From: Ichthyophonus hoferi
Taxonomy: Eukaryota > Opisthokonta > Ichthyosporea > Ichthyophonida > Ichthyophonidae
DNA length: 35,965 nucleotides
Assembly: GCA_002751075.1 (NCBI GenBank)
Contig: NAOQ01000117.1
Coordinates: 118,180-154,144 of the forward strand
Direction: 5' to 3'
In this document: in pieces, positions 1 through 12,600 of the stretch
Layout of the letters: each line of letters starts with the position of its first letter
How positions within the stretch are numbered: the stretch's first letter is position 1
Position numbers and translations under genes: made by a program
The notes under the pieces: model-generated
Seen by the model: the letters and a program-made list of their open reading frames with translations, nothing else
Databases searched by the model: none
What the model was told of the DNA's origin: nothing

Positions 1-108
1 TGCCCACTCAAGGACTATCAAGTGAACATTGGGGCAGTACTGTGGATTGGACAGCTAACCAGACCCGACATTATGTTTGCCGTAGGTTTCCTGGTGTGTG
101 GTAATGCT
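1..108 (+). mobile_element. Ty1/copia-like LTR retrotransposon fossil, pol fragment
   Basis: The first plus-strand frame reads a stretch resembling the end of the copia reverse transcriptase, including LTRPDIMFAVG, which matches the TRPD-[IL]-x-[FY]-AVG motif just before RNase H in Ty1/copia pol. The fragment is cut by the window edge on the left, and no LTR or other pol domain is seen to its right, so it is a broken remnant. Age cannot be judged from one fragment. Confidence 0.7.
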
Positions 109-158
109 TGAGGTAGCCCTCCTTCTGGTAAGGCCTTACTAAGTTTGACTTGCAGCAA

Positions 159-461
159 TTACTCAAGTGAATCAACTTCCATAGCAATAAATTCAATATG
201 TCTTGTTGGTTCTGGATAAATTGTAACCGGTGGAAGCGTGCTGGGCTTAGTAACCCTGTTGATGTACTGTTGGTGGCCTGTTGATAATCTTGCAATTTCT
301 TTTTTGTGGCTGGCTGTTGGCTTAGATTGTTGTCTTCCAAGAAGTCTCCGTTCTCGGTTGACAATCTGCATTTCTCTTGTTACCAACACCAATGACGAAT
401 CCTCCTCACTGGAGCTCGTTGATAATTCGACCTTGTGCTTAATCGCAAGGCGTCTCGACAT
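159..461 (-). other. Unidentified open frame of about 100 codons next to the copia fragment
   Basis: A minus-strand frame begins at an ATG at 461 (MSRRLAIKHK...) and runs to 159. It is rich in Ser, Glu, Arg and Gln and has no domain I recognise. It lies opposite the copia fragment, and another frame of similar length overlaps it on the same strand, so it may be part of a mobile element, one exon of an unseen gene, or chance. No splice partner or promoter was found. Function unknown. Confidence 0.15.
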
Positions 462-464
462 CAC

Positions 465-2911
465 TTGATGTCGTATTATAACTCATCCAATGTCCATTAG
501 AATACAAAAAATATTCATTTATTTAATCTTTGGATTTCCCCCCATTTCCAATGTCCTAGATCTCCTTATGTACCTGGAACTATAACCCAGCACAGTTTCA
601 GGGATTTGTGGGGAATCCCCAAATCTATATTCTACTCAAAGAAAAAAAATGTTTTGACAGTTATAGATTGCTGATTTAAAAGGAGTTAATCTTAACCAAT
701 TGTAGAAGTGGTTAGTAACTCATTACTAAGCATATTCAATAACGTCTTATCTTATCTCTCAGGTTGCAGCCTATCCCACACTGACAAGACTTATTACATA
801 CTTTGACAGAAATCGACGATTTATTTATAATGCATACTAGTTGTATTTTATTTGTTGAAGGATGAATTGGGGGTGAAGCCCATGTTAAATACAGTGTTAT
901 AACAAGCAATCGGAATAGGACACATGTAATTGCTTTAATAAATTACTATTGCATAATTTGATATGTATTTTTGTGAGGCTGTCAATATTTATTCTTGTTG
1001 ACACTAACATCTAGATAACCCCATTGCTGACAATAAGCATAAACTCGTCCTTTGGCATTGTATTTAGTTACTCTAGTTTAAAAGATAAATACATATTTTT
1101 CTACAATTTTTAGACGATTTATTTAGAACCAGATTATTGATTTTATCTTTTCGAATAAATATATTAACATATCTCATTTAATAGATTTTTTTGCGTTGAA
1201 AAAGAACACATAAGCTGTAATGGTTATAACGAGTTCAAAAAGTGTGATGCTCGTACGATGCATTTCAAACGCTTACTAATGGCAAAAACTATGATTTTTT
1301 TATTTTTTTTATGCATTGTATATGACTTAAAAAAAAGGTTTACATCCCTTGCAATTAACTAAACTGGGTAATTCTATCTGCAATCCATCTAAGTTTATCA
1401 AGATGAGAGTCATGCTATTGCAAGTCAATGCAGTTTTTAACGAATTCAACTAGGGAAGCTCGAGTTATTTTCAGAAACATGAGTATATAGCCTCTGAATT
1501 ATATATTATGAACCGCATAGCGATGCAAAATTTTGGCAATCCATACAAGTCAAAATCTCTGCAAGTTCTATAATTGCGCCACTAAATACATTATCAGCTT
1601 AACAATAGTCAAATTATGATTGTATTTTGGTCTTAAATTATTAAATATATTCTTAAGATGTGCACTGCGTACTGAAAATCATAAAAATTATTTAAAAAGC
1701 TTTAGTTTGACAGCTGAGCAGCAGTATCTAAGTAACAAAAACTTGTCGTCTGTAATTTAATGCATGTGAATGAACTCAAGAAGATTTTGTCAATTCAGGA
1801 AATTCATAATAATAATAATAATAAATAGACAAATAAAATGCAGTAAGAATCCAAATTAATTTTTTCTAAAAACGAGTTGTCAAGTTCTGTTTCAAACAGT
1901 AAATTCAGCCTTGTAATTTCTATATGATTAGTTGAATCTGAAAGATATTTTTAAAAAATCAAATTAGCTTGTTAACGAGTCCTTTCCAATCTAATCATTT
2001 AAGCACGAATATATTGTTTAAAGAATAATCTTGGCTTATCTCGAAGCTACCTAATTATATAGTAGTCAAATTAAAAAAAATCAAGGGAAGGTCCAAAAAG
2101 TGTGCATTTTTTGTTGTTCTTCTTTTTATGCTTCCTGTAAGTTATTTATAACCTTTGGTTATCTCAAAATTGATTTAGCTATATATGTATATATACCTTT
2201 TCCAAAAGTGCCGGTAGGCTAAAAAACTAGCTCAATGTTTGTCTGGGAGGTCAAAGTAGATAGTGCATGTCAAATTAATGCTAAATGATTTTTCATATTA
2301 CACGGTCATAAACAAACGAAAAATAATCAATTAATATCTTTTGAACGGTGTCTATTTATCTAGTACTAATGTTTTATATCAGGGTATGTATACTGATTAT
2401 CTAATGCTCGAGATAAATAGTTTATTGTCTTCCTTTGTGCTATCGCCTTAGTTTGAGAAACCTTCGCGATTAAACATTGATCGTAGCTGGTAATTAGCGA
2501 TTAATGGGAATTAGAGCGAAGACATTGGCCAATATAGGAATAAATCAGACAAGTTAAGAAAGAATTGGGATTAATGCCCTCATGCACCACTTTTAGATCA
2601 GATTTTCACCTATAGTTGCTCTTTGAAACCAAAAAAAACACTCTATAATTATTATTATTTTCATTTTCATTTTGCAATTTTGTAGTAGTAGTATGTGTAT
2701 ATCAATTATATGACATAACTAATTGACGATTATTTGACGATCACGAGGTAGGCGAAGTTTATAGATAAATATATCACATTTTAACGTTATCTTTTTATTA
2801 TTAAGATGATTTAATTAGACAATTCCATTTGATTTAAAAATAAATTAAATCATTAAAGGTAAATGATTGGTTGTAGAGCAGCTATCCACTGTGATAGCCA
2901 TAGTAAGACTT
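465..2911. other. AT-rich intergenic region, no gene seen
   Basis: About 2.4 kb of AT-rich DNA with poly-A and poly-T runs, a short AAT repeat near 1808-1824 and no frame with coding character on either strand. No RNA gene or repeat shared with the rest of the window was recognised. Confidence 0.6.
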
Positions 2912-2969
2912 ATCTATATACTGCGTGAACACACCGCATTGTCATCTCTTTTTGCAAGGCACCGCTAAA
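2912..2969 (+). promoter_or_regulatory. Core promoter and 5' UTR exon of the eL41 gene
   Basis: A TATATA box at 2915-2920 lies 31 bases before a pyrimidine tract (CTCTTTTTGC) starting at 2946. That tract has the form of the 5' terminal oligopyrimidine (TOP) start used by ribosomal protein mRNAs. A short non-coding exon 2946-2969 would end at a GTAGGT donor at 2970 and join the ACAG acceptor directly in front of the eL41 ATG. The transcription start and the donor are inferred from position and known ribosomal-protein gene structure. Confidence 0.5.
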
Positions 2970-3221
2970 GTAGGTTTGCTTTAGTTTGTTTTTAGTAATA
3001 TTATTATTTTAGTAGTTACAGTAATAAATTAATTTAATGTACTGTTCGCTATAATACCTGGAGAAACACTATTTTAGTCAACGATGCAGAAATCATGCAC
3101 CACTCTGAGCACACTTGTGTGCGACGGTGATTCATACCTAGGCTGAGACTTCGAAAAGTCTAAATATGCTTATTATGTTTTAAAGGTATAATTGCTAACA
3201 ATTTGTTTTACTTATTAACAG

Positions 3222-3299
3222 ATGAGAGACAAATGGAAAAAGAAACGCGTACGTCGCCTGAAACGCAAAAGAAGACAGATGCGTCAGCGCTCTAAATAG
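3222..3299 (+). CDS. RPL41: Ribosomal protein eL41 (RPL41), 25 residues
   Basis: The frame encodes MRDKWKKKRV then RRLKRKRRQMRQRSK and a stop. From memory the human protein has Ala3, Arg6, Met10 and Lys19 where this one has Asp, Lys, Val and Gln; otherwise they agree over the whole 25 residues. eL41 is a very short, highly basic helix that sits at the interface of the two ribosomal subunits in the cytosol. The ATG follows immediately after an intron acceptor (ATTAACAG), so the whole coding region is in one exon, with a spliced 5' leader upstream (2946-2969). An AATAAA at 3425-3430 could serve for 3' end formation. The gene is convergent with the SPOUT methyltransferase gene. It is easily missed because of its size. 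Confidence 0.93.
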   Translation: MRDKWKKKRVRRLKRKRRQMRQRSK

Positions 3300-5498
3300 A
3301 TGCTCGGAGTCCCCGAGTGACTAGCAACAGCTGCTGGAACCTCCTGTCAGGCATTGGACCTTAGGCGTGCCCTAAATGACTTGAAGGCTGAATGAAAGGT
3401 TTTCTATCAACTTTTTTGGTCCCAAATAAACCGAAAATGGGTTTCGATGCCAATTGATTTACAATCACCAACAGAATTCAACTTATTTTTTGCATTCCTT
3501 TTTGTCAACCAGTGGTTGTTGTGGTACGACGGCTAGAACTGTTTGAAGTGGGTTTCGTTAGCGAGTCGAGTACTACACTTTTACATTTTTTTTATAGCAT
3601 TGTGACATCTTAGTGGAAAAAGGATTTGCTTCAAATTACAAGTATAGTATTTTTCCAGTATACTGTGCTAGTTATCAAATTATCGAACAAGTCTTGTAAT
3701 AGGAAAATATTTTGTTAGGGCTGGTATGTAAAATAAGTTGTACCTTCCCCTAACTTTTGATGGTTGCCAAGTATATTTTAATTATTTTTTATAAAAAATA
3801 TGTTTAATAGTAAAAAGTAACTTATTCTTCCAAGTTTTCTAGTGTATGTTGGGAGCGATATCATTATTTACGCGGATGTCAATGTAAATTTTTGAAACAC
3901 AAATTGTTACATGTTCAAAAAAAAGATATATTTTGATATATGTATTAAGATGGGGAGGAGTGGAAGACTGGGCATGACTTGCATATAATTGAATGCTATT
4001 GTTGCAAACTTCTGTTTTTAGGATAAAGTTAATGATTATGATCTGTGTACAAGGTATGTAAGTATCATACTATAACATACTTTAAAGTGGTTTAAACAGC
4101 CAGAACAGAATGTCATAGGTTTTAAGTAAGGATGGCAGGATAGCAGCAATGTATGGTTGAAAATATAGAAAGAATAACATTATGGAACCACCCATAGATG
4201 TTTTAACTACAGATGGGCTAAAAATATTTCTATTATTAGGCAAATCTGCAGAAGTTAAGGACTGGCCTATGTGCTTACTGTATTAAAGGATATGATAGAG
4301 TGGTAGCGGTAGAATTGAAAGTTCGTAATTGTTAAGCGAGCCCCTAGTACTCGTTCTTAATTTGTGGGTCTATCTATATACATACTTATTCCGTAATACA
4401 CAGGCATTTTTTTGGTATTCCATTTGAGTTTTGGGTGCCGTAATTTTGCCAGTAAGATATATTTGAGATAAAAATAATATATATATATATATCCATTAAT
4501 GTACGTATTGCTAGTAACTGCGAGTATAGTCCCAATTAATAATTTAATACTTATACTAACGTCATTTATTAAGGTATTTAATCATTTTTTGTTACATTTT
4601 TTTTTTGCAATACAATATATCTACACATTACATCATATCTGGTTCTACTAATCATCCATTATATTCATATTGGTAGTATTTGCTAGGAACTAATGATGAG
4701 TTAGAAAAGGAAATAAATGAGGATGCATAGATAAGAAATCAATACAACTTGCTGGAAATTTGTCGTATAGTGACATATACACAAGACAGCATATCAAGTA
4801 GACATAATATAGTATATGTATGATGTAAATTTCGCTTATTGTTCTATTGGCCACTGTGTAATTTCAGTAAATACCACCCATTATAGACTCAAATGATACA
4901 TTCTTAATGAAATAATAAAACGCTTAAAAGATATGAGACTAATGGGTAGGAGTAGTATATATAGGGGGCAGTACACAACTGATTTTTCATTACTAACTAA
5001 TATTTTATTATAAAGCCTAAAGCTCAAAATTGAAGCTGTCTGTCAGTGTGTTCCCAACACATTTTTAACCTCTGAACAATCATTCATACAACATGAAATA
5101 ATACATATAAAGATAGAGATCTAATTAGATACGGTATACATAGGGGGTGAGATAGGTATTATTTGGTCGCTGATTAAACTTGGACGCCCTTTGATGTAAG
5201 TCAATCTCGGTCTATGTATACCCTCCCATGCTCCTCAGAAAATAAATACTGCTAGGTGTTATAGAATAAAACAAATGTTCTTTATTATCCATTTGATGCT
5301 GGTTTTCTGTAATTTAATATAAAGTCAATCATCACATAAATGAAATAGTATGTGCTTATATTCCTGACGCCATTATCACATAGTTGTCTCAACTATCGTA
5401 TATAGTGTATGTAAATTTTTATATAGTATATTATATAATATATAGTATAGTCATGCAAATGTATATACCTTCCTATATTTATTTTGTAGCACACAACT
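3300..5498. other. 3' flank of eL41 and intergenic AT-rich DNA
   Basis: The region between two convergent genes. It probably begins with the eL41 3' UTR. An AT dinucleotide run lies near 4478-4491. No coding frame, RNA gene or shared repeat was recognised in the remaining 2 kb. Confidence 0.55.
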
Positions 5499-7761
5499 TC
5501 AAAAGAAATCTTCCTCATCATCAGCCAAGTGTTCCCTGAGGCCTGGGGGTAGGATGGGCTCTCCATCATCACCTACTACATAACGGAATGGCATTTCTAC
5601 CGACTCTTTTTCTCCAGTCTTCATTACTGGATCGTCAACAAACTTGATCTGCAGAAGGAAAAAAAAGAATTTAAATATAAATACAAGGTGGTTGATATGC
5701 AACGACACAACGGCCAGTAACACTCAGAACAAAATGAAACAATATGTAGACGATAGTATAGATGGGACCTATATTCACATACAGTTATATAGAGGAATCC
5801 ATTTATGATGACATTTGTAATACATCAAAACATCACAAGTGAAGCATCTTTTCCGTTTCACAACCATTTATTAAACTATTCCAGACTTATGCATCTACCA
5901 GACCTTTCCTATCTGTTTCATCATCTCTCAGAATGAAACAGAAGATAGTAACAAACAACTCAACTTATAACTGGAAAGACTTGTTACACACAAAAGAGAA
6001 ACAAACAGTATATGCGTGCATTGTCTGCTCTGTTTTCCTTATAGTTCTTTTTTACGTTTGACAGATTATCTATACAATCTATGGGTGCATTACAAGCGAG
6101 TATACACAGAGGTGTACAGGTAGATCTTATGTAACCATCCACACTACCACACTACCTTACACTACGGGTTGACTTACCTGTTGCAATGTCTTTCCCTCAT
6201 CTAGAATGAGATGGCACACAAGAAGGGCTGTGTCTGTGGTCATCTGTCGGTTGCCTAACACCCTAGTAGTAAATCCATGGCTACCAAGACAATAGTGTAT
6301 GATTAGCTATTTGGGAGTATATATGATAGTATATATATACCTATTAATTTACTGCAATATCCACCTAAATCATATCTATCAATCCAATAAAACATATATT
6401 TTCTCTTACATATATGACTGTATATATGTGCAGTTAAAAACGTACGTAATAATTAAATTCACGATTCTAGGGAAAGGATGCAATCCAGCATACAGGGTAC
6501 AAGGAAGAGAACAAAAAGTAGAGAGGGTATGTACGTTCGGAGGGCACCAGTACGGTCCCTAGGAGGGTGGTCCCCCAAGATACCTCCAAAGATTACCGCA
6601 TCAAATGCACCCTTATCCTCAGGCCCAAGTTCTTTCTCCGCCCGTAGATCTAACAGACTGGAGATGGATTAAAGAGAAGTAAGAATAAAGCATGCTCTTT
6701 CTCTCTCATGTATATGTGTACATATCTAGGACCTTTCTTCGTTAATCAAACATTGCTATATTCTTCTACCCCTGCACACCATGACTAGCACAACAATTAT
6801 CTCAAACTACCGTTCTATCAGCCCATCATCCATATCTAGCCATACTACATAAGTGCAATATTTGCCTCTCACTCAAAAGAAAAATCACCTGCAATACAAG
6901 GACAATAGCATCAAAAACACTAAAGCCAAGGAATAACGGAAAAAATAAAGGGAATAGGGGAAAAAGACTTTAATGTCAAACCAAGTACAACCCAACCCAT
7001 CAAGATGTCAAGATACTAAAACAACCAAAAAGAGCATAAGAATGATCAACCCATACACCAACATACACCAGCATTTATAATAGAAAAAAAGACAAGGACA
7101 CTCACCATACACGGGCAGGGTCAAAGCCCATATCCCACCCATGGCGAGGGTCTGTAGAGAGAGCAGGCAGTCAGGTCTAGTAGTCTACTTGTGTGGTTTT
7201 TTCTACACAGTAAGTGAAAAATACATATTTTTCTTCCACTAGAAGATAATTATATCAAATTAGGTAAAACAGAAACGTTTATATAAAGGAAAAAAAAATA
7301 GAAGAAGATAATGAGTCGGGAAAAAAAAAGTGAAGAAGTAAGGGATGGAGAGTACACAGAGAGCGTGTGAATGATATGAACAGTATAAACACAGAGGAAG
7401 AGGAAGAGGAAGGGAAGAAACTGTATGGACGAGAGAAGACGCAACTAGGATAAGTGAGAATAATAGCGAAAGAATAAGGGGATGTAGGTGCCTTTGTACT
7501 AAATTATTGCAATAATATTGTCTCATCTACAACCCTATCTCCTATACAAGCTGACCTTGGAGCTCCCTATAAAATGATCAACAATATATTCCCGTCGCAA
7601 ACATTACCGGTAGGTATAGAGGGATCCAGCTGTTCCTTCTTTTTGGCGTCTACATTGGCAATTACAACGTTATCTGCACCAACGACATTAACCATATGCT
7701 TGTATTCAGATTTTACCCATAAGCCTATTGTCTCCTCAAAATTCTCTACGATATACTTCAT
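5499..7761 (-). CDS. Sfm1-like SPOUT-family protein arginine methyltransferase, 191 residues, 5 exons
   Basis: Exons on the minus strand: 7608-7761, 7106-7151, 6535-6657, 6178-6280 and 5499-5648, all GT-AG, joining in frame to 576 bases. The protein starts MKYIVENFEE and resembles yeast Sfm1 (PF04252) along its length. It carries GGILGDHPPRDRT (residues 91-103) and MTTDTA (121-126), parts of the deep trefoil knot that binds S-adenosylmethionine, then MPFRY (161-165) and PILPPG (173-178). Yeast Sfm1 methylates one arginine of ribosomal protein uS3. The substrate here is inferred by homology only. The C-terminus is acidic (LADDEEDFF). The ATG at 7761 is chosen because MKYI aligns with the yeast start. 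An AATAAA on the minus strand lies about 16 bases after the stop. The gene is head-to-head with the universal stress protein gene, about 1.9 kb apart. Confidence 0.9.
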
Positions 7762-9688
7762 GATTACGTATGGATTTATTGCTGTATTTTATTACAGCTG
7801 AAACTATTGCAGTGTATGTATGCTATTCTAATATAGGTAATTTTCCTATAGTAAAAAGCCAGCTATTTCAAATTCATTAATAATCTAAGCGCACGTGTAC
7901 ATGTTTAGAGATAACATAGTCTAGACATCGGAGATTATACCAAATAACGTGTCTATAGAGGGTATACTTTAAGGTTTTAATCATTATAAAATAAAATATT
8001 TTATATAAAAATATTTATAATTATGCAAGTATATAATTATATATCATGGAGGATAAAAATCAACCAAAAAATAATAATCTTTACATCGCCTAATGATATT
8101 ATAGTTGCTTTATTGGACTTGATCTGATTATTATAATAGCGCCATATTAGGCATGGGTGTGATAGAAGAGGATCAAACTTAGTTCTCTATAATATATATA
8201 TATTAATGCTCAATTTTCAAACATAAAATGTGATAATTTGTAATGCAAATTTATGATATGTATCTTTTTTGCCAACATTGTAAGGTTGGTCTAATTACAA
8301 GTTGTCTCAAGGTCAGGCTGTACCGTACCATATCAATACATAATATTTTGTACGATACTATCGTTGAATAGAATGATTTCCTATCAATATTTATAGTTGG
8401 CCTTCCAGTTTCGAATTGGACATCTTTCATAGTGTAAAGTTATATCAATAACTCAGGGTTTATTCAAGACAACAATTACATATTGACTACTATATGAGCT
8501 TATTATATTTTTTCGAATATTTCCACTAGCCAAAAATCAGGAAGGAAGGTTGTGCAGGGAGTTACTGCTAAAAATTTGGCAGTCCCTTGGACTGCGGTTT
8601 CTTTGGTTTTGTTAATCACACTTATTATGTCTTAAAGACTATACGTAATCATATCTACGCTGGATATTATCTGTCATCCTTTCTTTTACTACCCAAGGGT
8701 CTAAAATCTTTTGTAGTACATCTTGGTACGGGGATTAATATAAAAAATATTGCCAGATTATTATTTCATTCAACGCTAAGTAATTATCTCCACGGTAGTC
8801 TTATCTATGTTTGTTTACTGTTTGCCCTAACGGTTGGTTGTGGGTGTGAGATCTACCTATCCATCTACTATCAACATGCAGTTATATACCAGTGCTTACA
8901 CATTTGCTTTTTTTAACGTAAATGACATATGGAAATCTGTATCAATGACAACGGCTCTCAGAAATCTCGCGATTACAAGTCTATTTGTGTCGGAGTTGAG
9001 AACTGTGTTTAATTTAATAATCAATATTTCTTTACTTTATATAAACCAAATTAGAAAAAAAAATTTAAATTTTTTTTATTTATTTAGTAAAATAATTAAA
9101 TAAATGTACTGCAAACTACATAACATAACCGTAACTATATACAAAGTAATCGTGGTAGAAAGAGTCTAAATATAATCTCTGTTCACCTTTGGCGCCACTC
9201 ATAGAAGCCTCGGGGGGGATAAACACAAAACACAAAGATATTTTAACCAATCAAAGAATGAATTTATTTATTTTTAAATTTTGCTCAATTTTTCTTTAAT
9301 CCTCTGTAATTATCCAGTGAAAACACTGCTTTTCAAAGAAGATGACATTATTAGCTTGGAATATAAAATCATATTGAGAAAATACTTTATATTATTATAA
9401 ATATAACAGTAAAATATATTTATTAATGCACAGTATTTTTATAGGGTATAATTAGCACTTAGTATTTATAAACACGTAAATAAAAAGACTATAACCTAGG
9501 GAAGGTTAAATAAAAAACAGTACTGAGCCACTTAGATATGAAGAGCAATTTAGAAATATTCTACAAAGTATTTATGATGCTCACTAGAATGCACGGCCAT
9601 ATAAATATCTCTCTAGTCTAATTGCAGAGAGAAAAATATTTTTTTAGTTCGGTAATATTTCGTTAATATTTGTAGACATTCTGAAATT
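7762..9688. promoter_or_regulatory. Shared upstream region of two divergent genes
   Basis: About 1.9 kb between the head-to-head starts of the SPOUT methyltransferase (minus) and the universal stress protein (plus). Open frames at 8587-9103 have a composition like non-coding AT-rich DNA and were not accepted. A TTTGGCGCC at 9188-9196 matches the E2F consensus, about 490 bases before the stress-protein ATG. No TATA box could be placed with confidence for either gene. Confidence 0.4.
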
Positions 9689-12600
9689 ATGACAGCTAAA
9701 AGTTCTAGATGCATTCTTGTTCCAGATGATGGCTCCGATTTTAGTGAACATGCTTTACTGGTATGTATATACTAATGGATTTCGTCTTTAGATATTGGAA
9801 CTTGCACCTTATGTTTAATATTATAATTTTCTATATTGGATTATATTACTACCCCTTATCCTGTTGTATTATTGTTTTAATCACATGGTTTTGTCATGAT
9901 TTTTATCTTTGAGGTGGTGATTTATTGATAATAATAATACCTATAGCCACAGCCACACTAAGAGAAGGTAAACCGATATTATTTTTTAAAAACATAAGCA
10001 CCGAACTTTCCCCGTCAACGACAACACATAATTTCGTTTATTACTATTGATTGTTAGTCGGTAAAAGGGTATTTTAAAGCACTTATTTACTGATCGATGA
10101 ACCATTCTAATGGTCATATATATTAGGACAATATAACTGATTTGATATATTTGTAACATTGACAACGGTTTTGTTTCATTGTTTTGTACCAATACTAATC
10201 TGATAAGGTGTAGCTACACATTTATACTATCTATATATCTGCAATATTATTTGTATTGTAGATTTATACTATGGAAATTGTGTTATTCTGCGCTGTAGTT
10301 AACGATAAATATATATACAAGCGATTGGGACAACATAGTGGCTGACACAGTAAGACATCACTATGTTATGGTAGTTTGACACACATTGGATTTACAGTGG
10401 GCCATAGAAAACATAGCTCGCCCTGGGGATAGCTTTGTCCTAATGCAGGTGGGTATCTTTATCTTTAAGTGCAGCTGATATGCTGGGCAAAGGAAACCTT
10501 GATGCTACCATATACTTATTTGCCCTATTTCTATACTTCTTCCATATCTACGGTAGTTCTATTGCTTATAAGTGCTCATTCATTAAATTTTTGCACCATC
10601 TTGATCGATGCCATTTCAACTTGTTTTCATTAATTTACTAGTATTGCACACTTATTATTTTAATTTACTCTTTTATTTCCTTTCTTTAACCGTACAAAGA
10701 TTTACTTTACAATTCACCTCATTCCTAGTATATGACCTAGTCTCTTTTCTTTACACTGATCTGCAGATCAAGATGACATCATACTATTCTCCTTATATTG
10801 ATTGATAGGGTATGTTTTGGTTTTTATTTTACAACATTGTAGTGATAGAACATTACTTGGTGTTACCTCAGCCCATTAAAACTGATACATTAGCCTTTCA
10901 TTGAACTACTTTCCGCACTGTACCTATAATTACTACATTAATGCGCATATGTACGAGTCGATCATCTTATAGATGGTTGCATTCCACACAGACTTTGAGA
11001 GGGGGACATGTACATAGGAAATAATAAGTGCTATTATTTTTACAAACTTTAGAGCCTTCACTCTAAATAATTGATACTCCTAGGTCCCTCATTTCCATGG
11101 CTATTCCTTGAAGATATATAGAAGCACGGATTACTAACCATAACATTGGGTCTATCACAGGCCTTTCAGGTTCCATCATCACCCACCATTTTTATTCCAG
11201 GTGGGTTACTGGCTTATTGGTTTTTATGAGTCTTTATCTGTGGTTCTGTTTACCATGATACTTTTTTACTATTATCATCAACACCACACCCTTCAACTTC
11301 TTGTGTAATGTAATGTCTACATTTATATATATATATATATACCCTTTCCTCGTAATTTAATATAGACCACTTAATACTGCTGCTGTCGAATAAAGCTACA
11401 TATACAACGTATGCAAAGCAACTATAGTTGTAAGTATCTAATTAATTCTTGCTGAGTTCTGACGTATTATATATAGCTGGATTTACAAAGTGTAGGAAGG
11501 TTTTGCTGAAGACAAATTGGAGACTCTTGATTCTGTTGTGATATTGAGTGGAGGTTATACAGTTTTTATTTTAAATTCTCCGCTTGCAATAGTCGGCTAC
11601 CACCCTGAACATGGGTCAGATCATTTTTACATAGGCTGAAATCGACAGCTACATACGCAGAGGTGGATATTGTTGTAGAAGATCAGACAATTAGTATGAG
11701 GAGCAAGCTACAGGCAGCCATTAAAAGCAGACTGGAACACCTGGCTGAACATTTGACCCGGAATAAGGTTCGCGTTTGTGTCTGTACACTTTATTCTTGT
11801 TATACGTTGTGGTTTACATTATAGAACTGTATTAATTAGGTATTCCTATAGTAGGTCATTTATAATAAGATATAATATACTTGTTGGAAGCACTTGTGAG
11901 GGATGGTTTTATAGTAAAGACCATATAAGATCATACGGAGGGCTATGTTATTTTTATTTATTTTTTCAACGGTTATTGCTTTAATTACATGTACGATTTA
12001 TGTACATGTGTTAGATATAAGTAGAGACAGGTTTGGTCCCTGTGTCCTATATTTATTTATAATTGAGGGAATACCGACTCAAGGAATGTTTTAAGGTACC
12101 TAGAATCATGCAATTAGCATTGCATTTAAAATTTCATACGTAGGTATGGTAGGGTTGGTTGTAGATCGACACACATACATACACAAGTAACACTAAGATA
12201 TGGAGACCAATACATCAGTGTTAGATACTCGGAGATACATTAACAAAGACCTTAAATACGCAATATTCCAACTCCTTCTAAATATCTTCTGACAAATTTT
12301 TCTCTTCACTCTACCTGATTTTTGACAAATTCAGCCGTGTGGCAATTATCTCACCCGTGTTCAGGGTGCCAGCCGACTAATGCAAATAGAGAGTTTAGGA
12401 TAAAAACTGTATAACCTTTGTTCAGCATCACTACAGAATCCAGAGACCTTAATCTGTTTCGGACAGATCCCTTTTAGACTTTCTTAATATGATATTTTAT
12501 CTAGCCTACCTTAGAACCCAGCATTAAATAATTGGATAATTATAACTGTAGTTATGTTACTGTACCTATTCTGTATATGTAGGTATATTCGACAATTTTC

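Noticed and set aside
3060-3180. Possible small nucleolar RNA in the eL41 leader intron
   Set aside because: There are CTGA words and two tiny hairpins (GACTT/AAGTC, GCACA/TGTGC), but no proper C box, terminal stem or guide region could be placed.
8587-9103. Two overlapping plus-strand frames of about 90-110 codons
   Set aside because: The composition is that of AT-rich non-coding DNA, there is no family motif, the first starts at a non-ATG codon, and no splice sites make a larger model.
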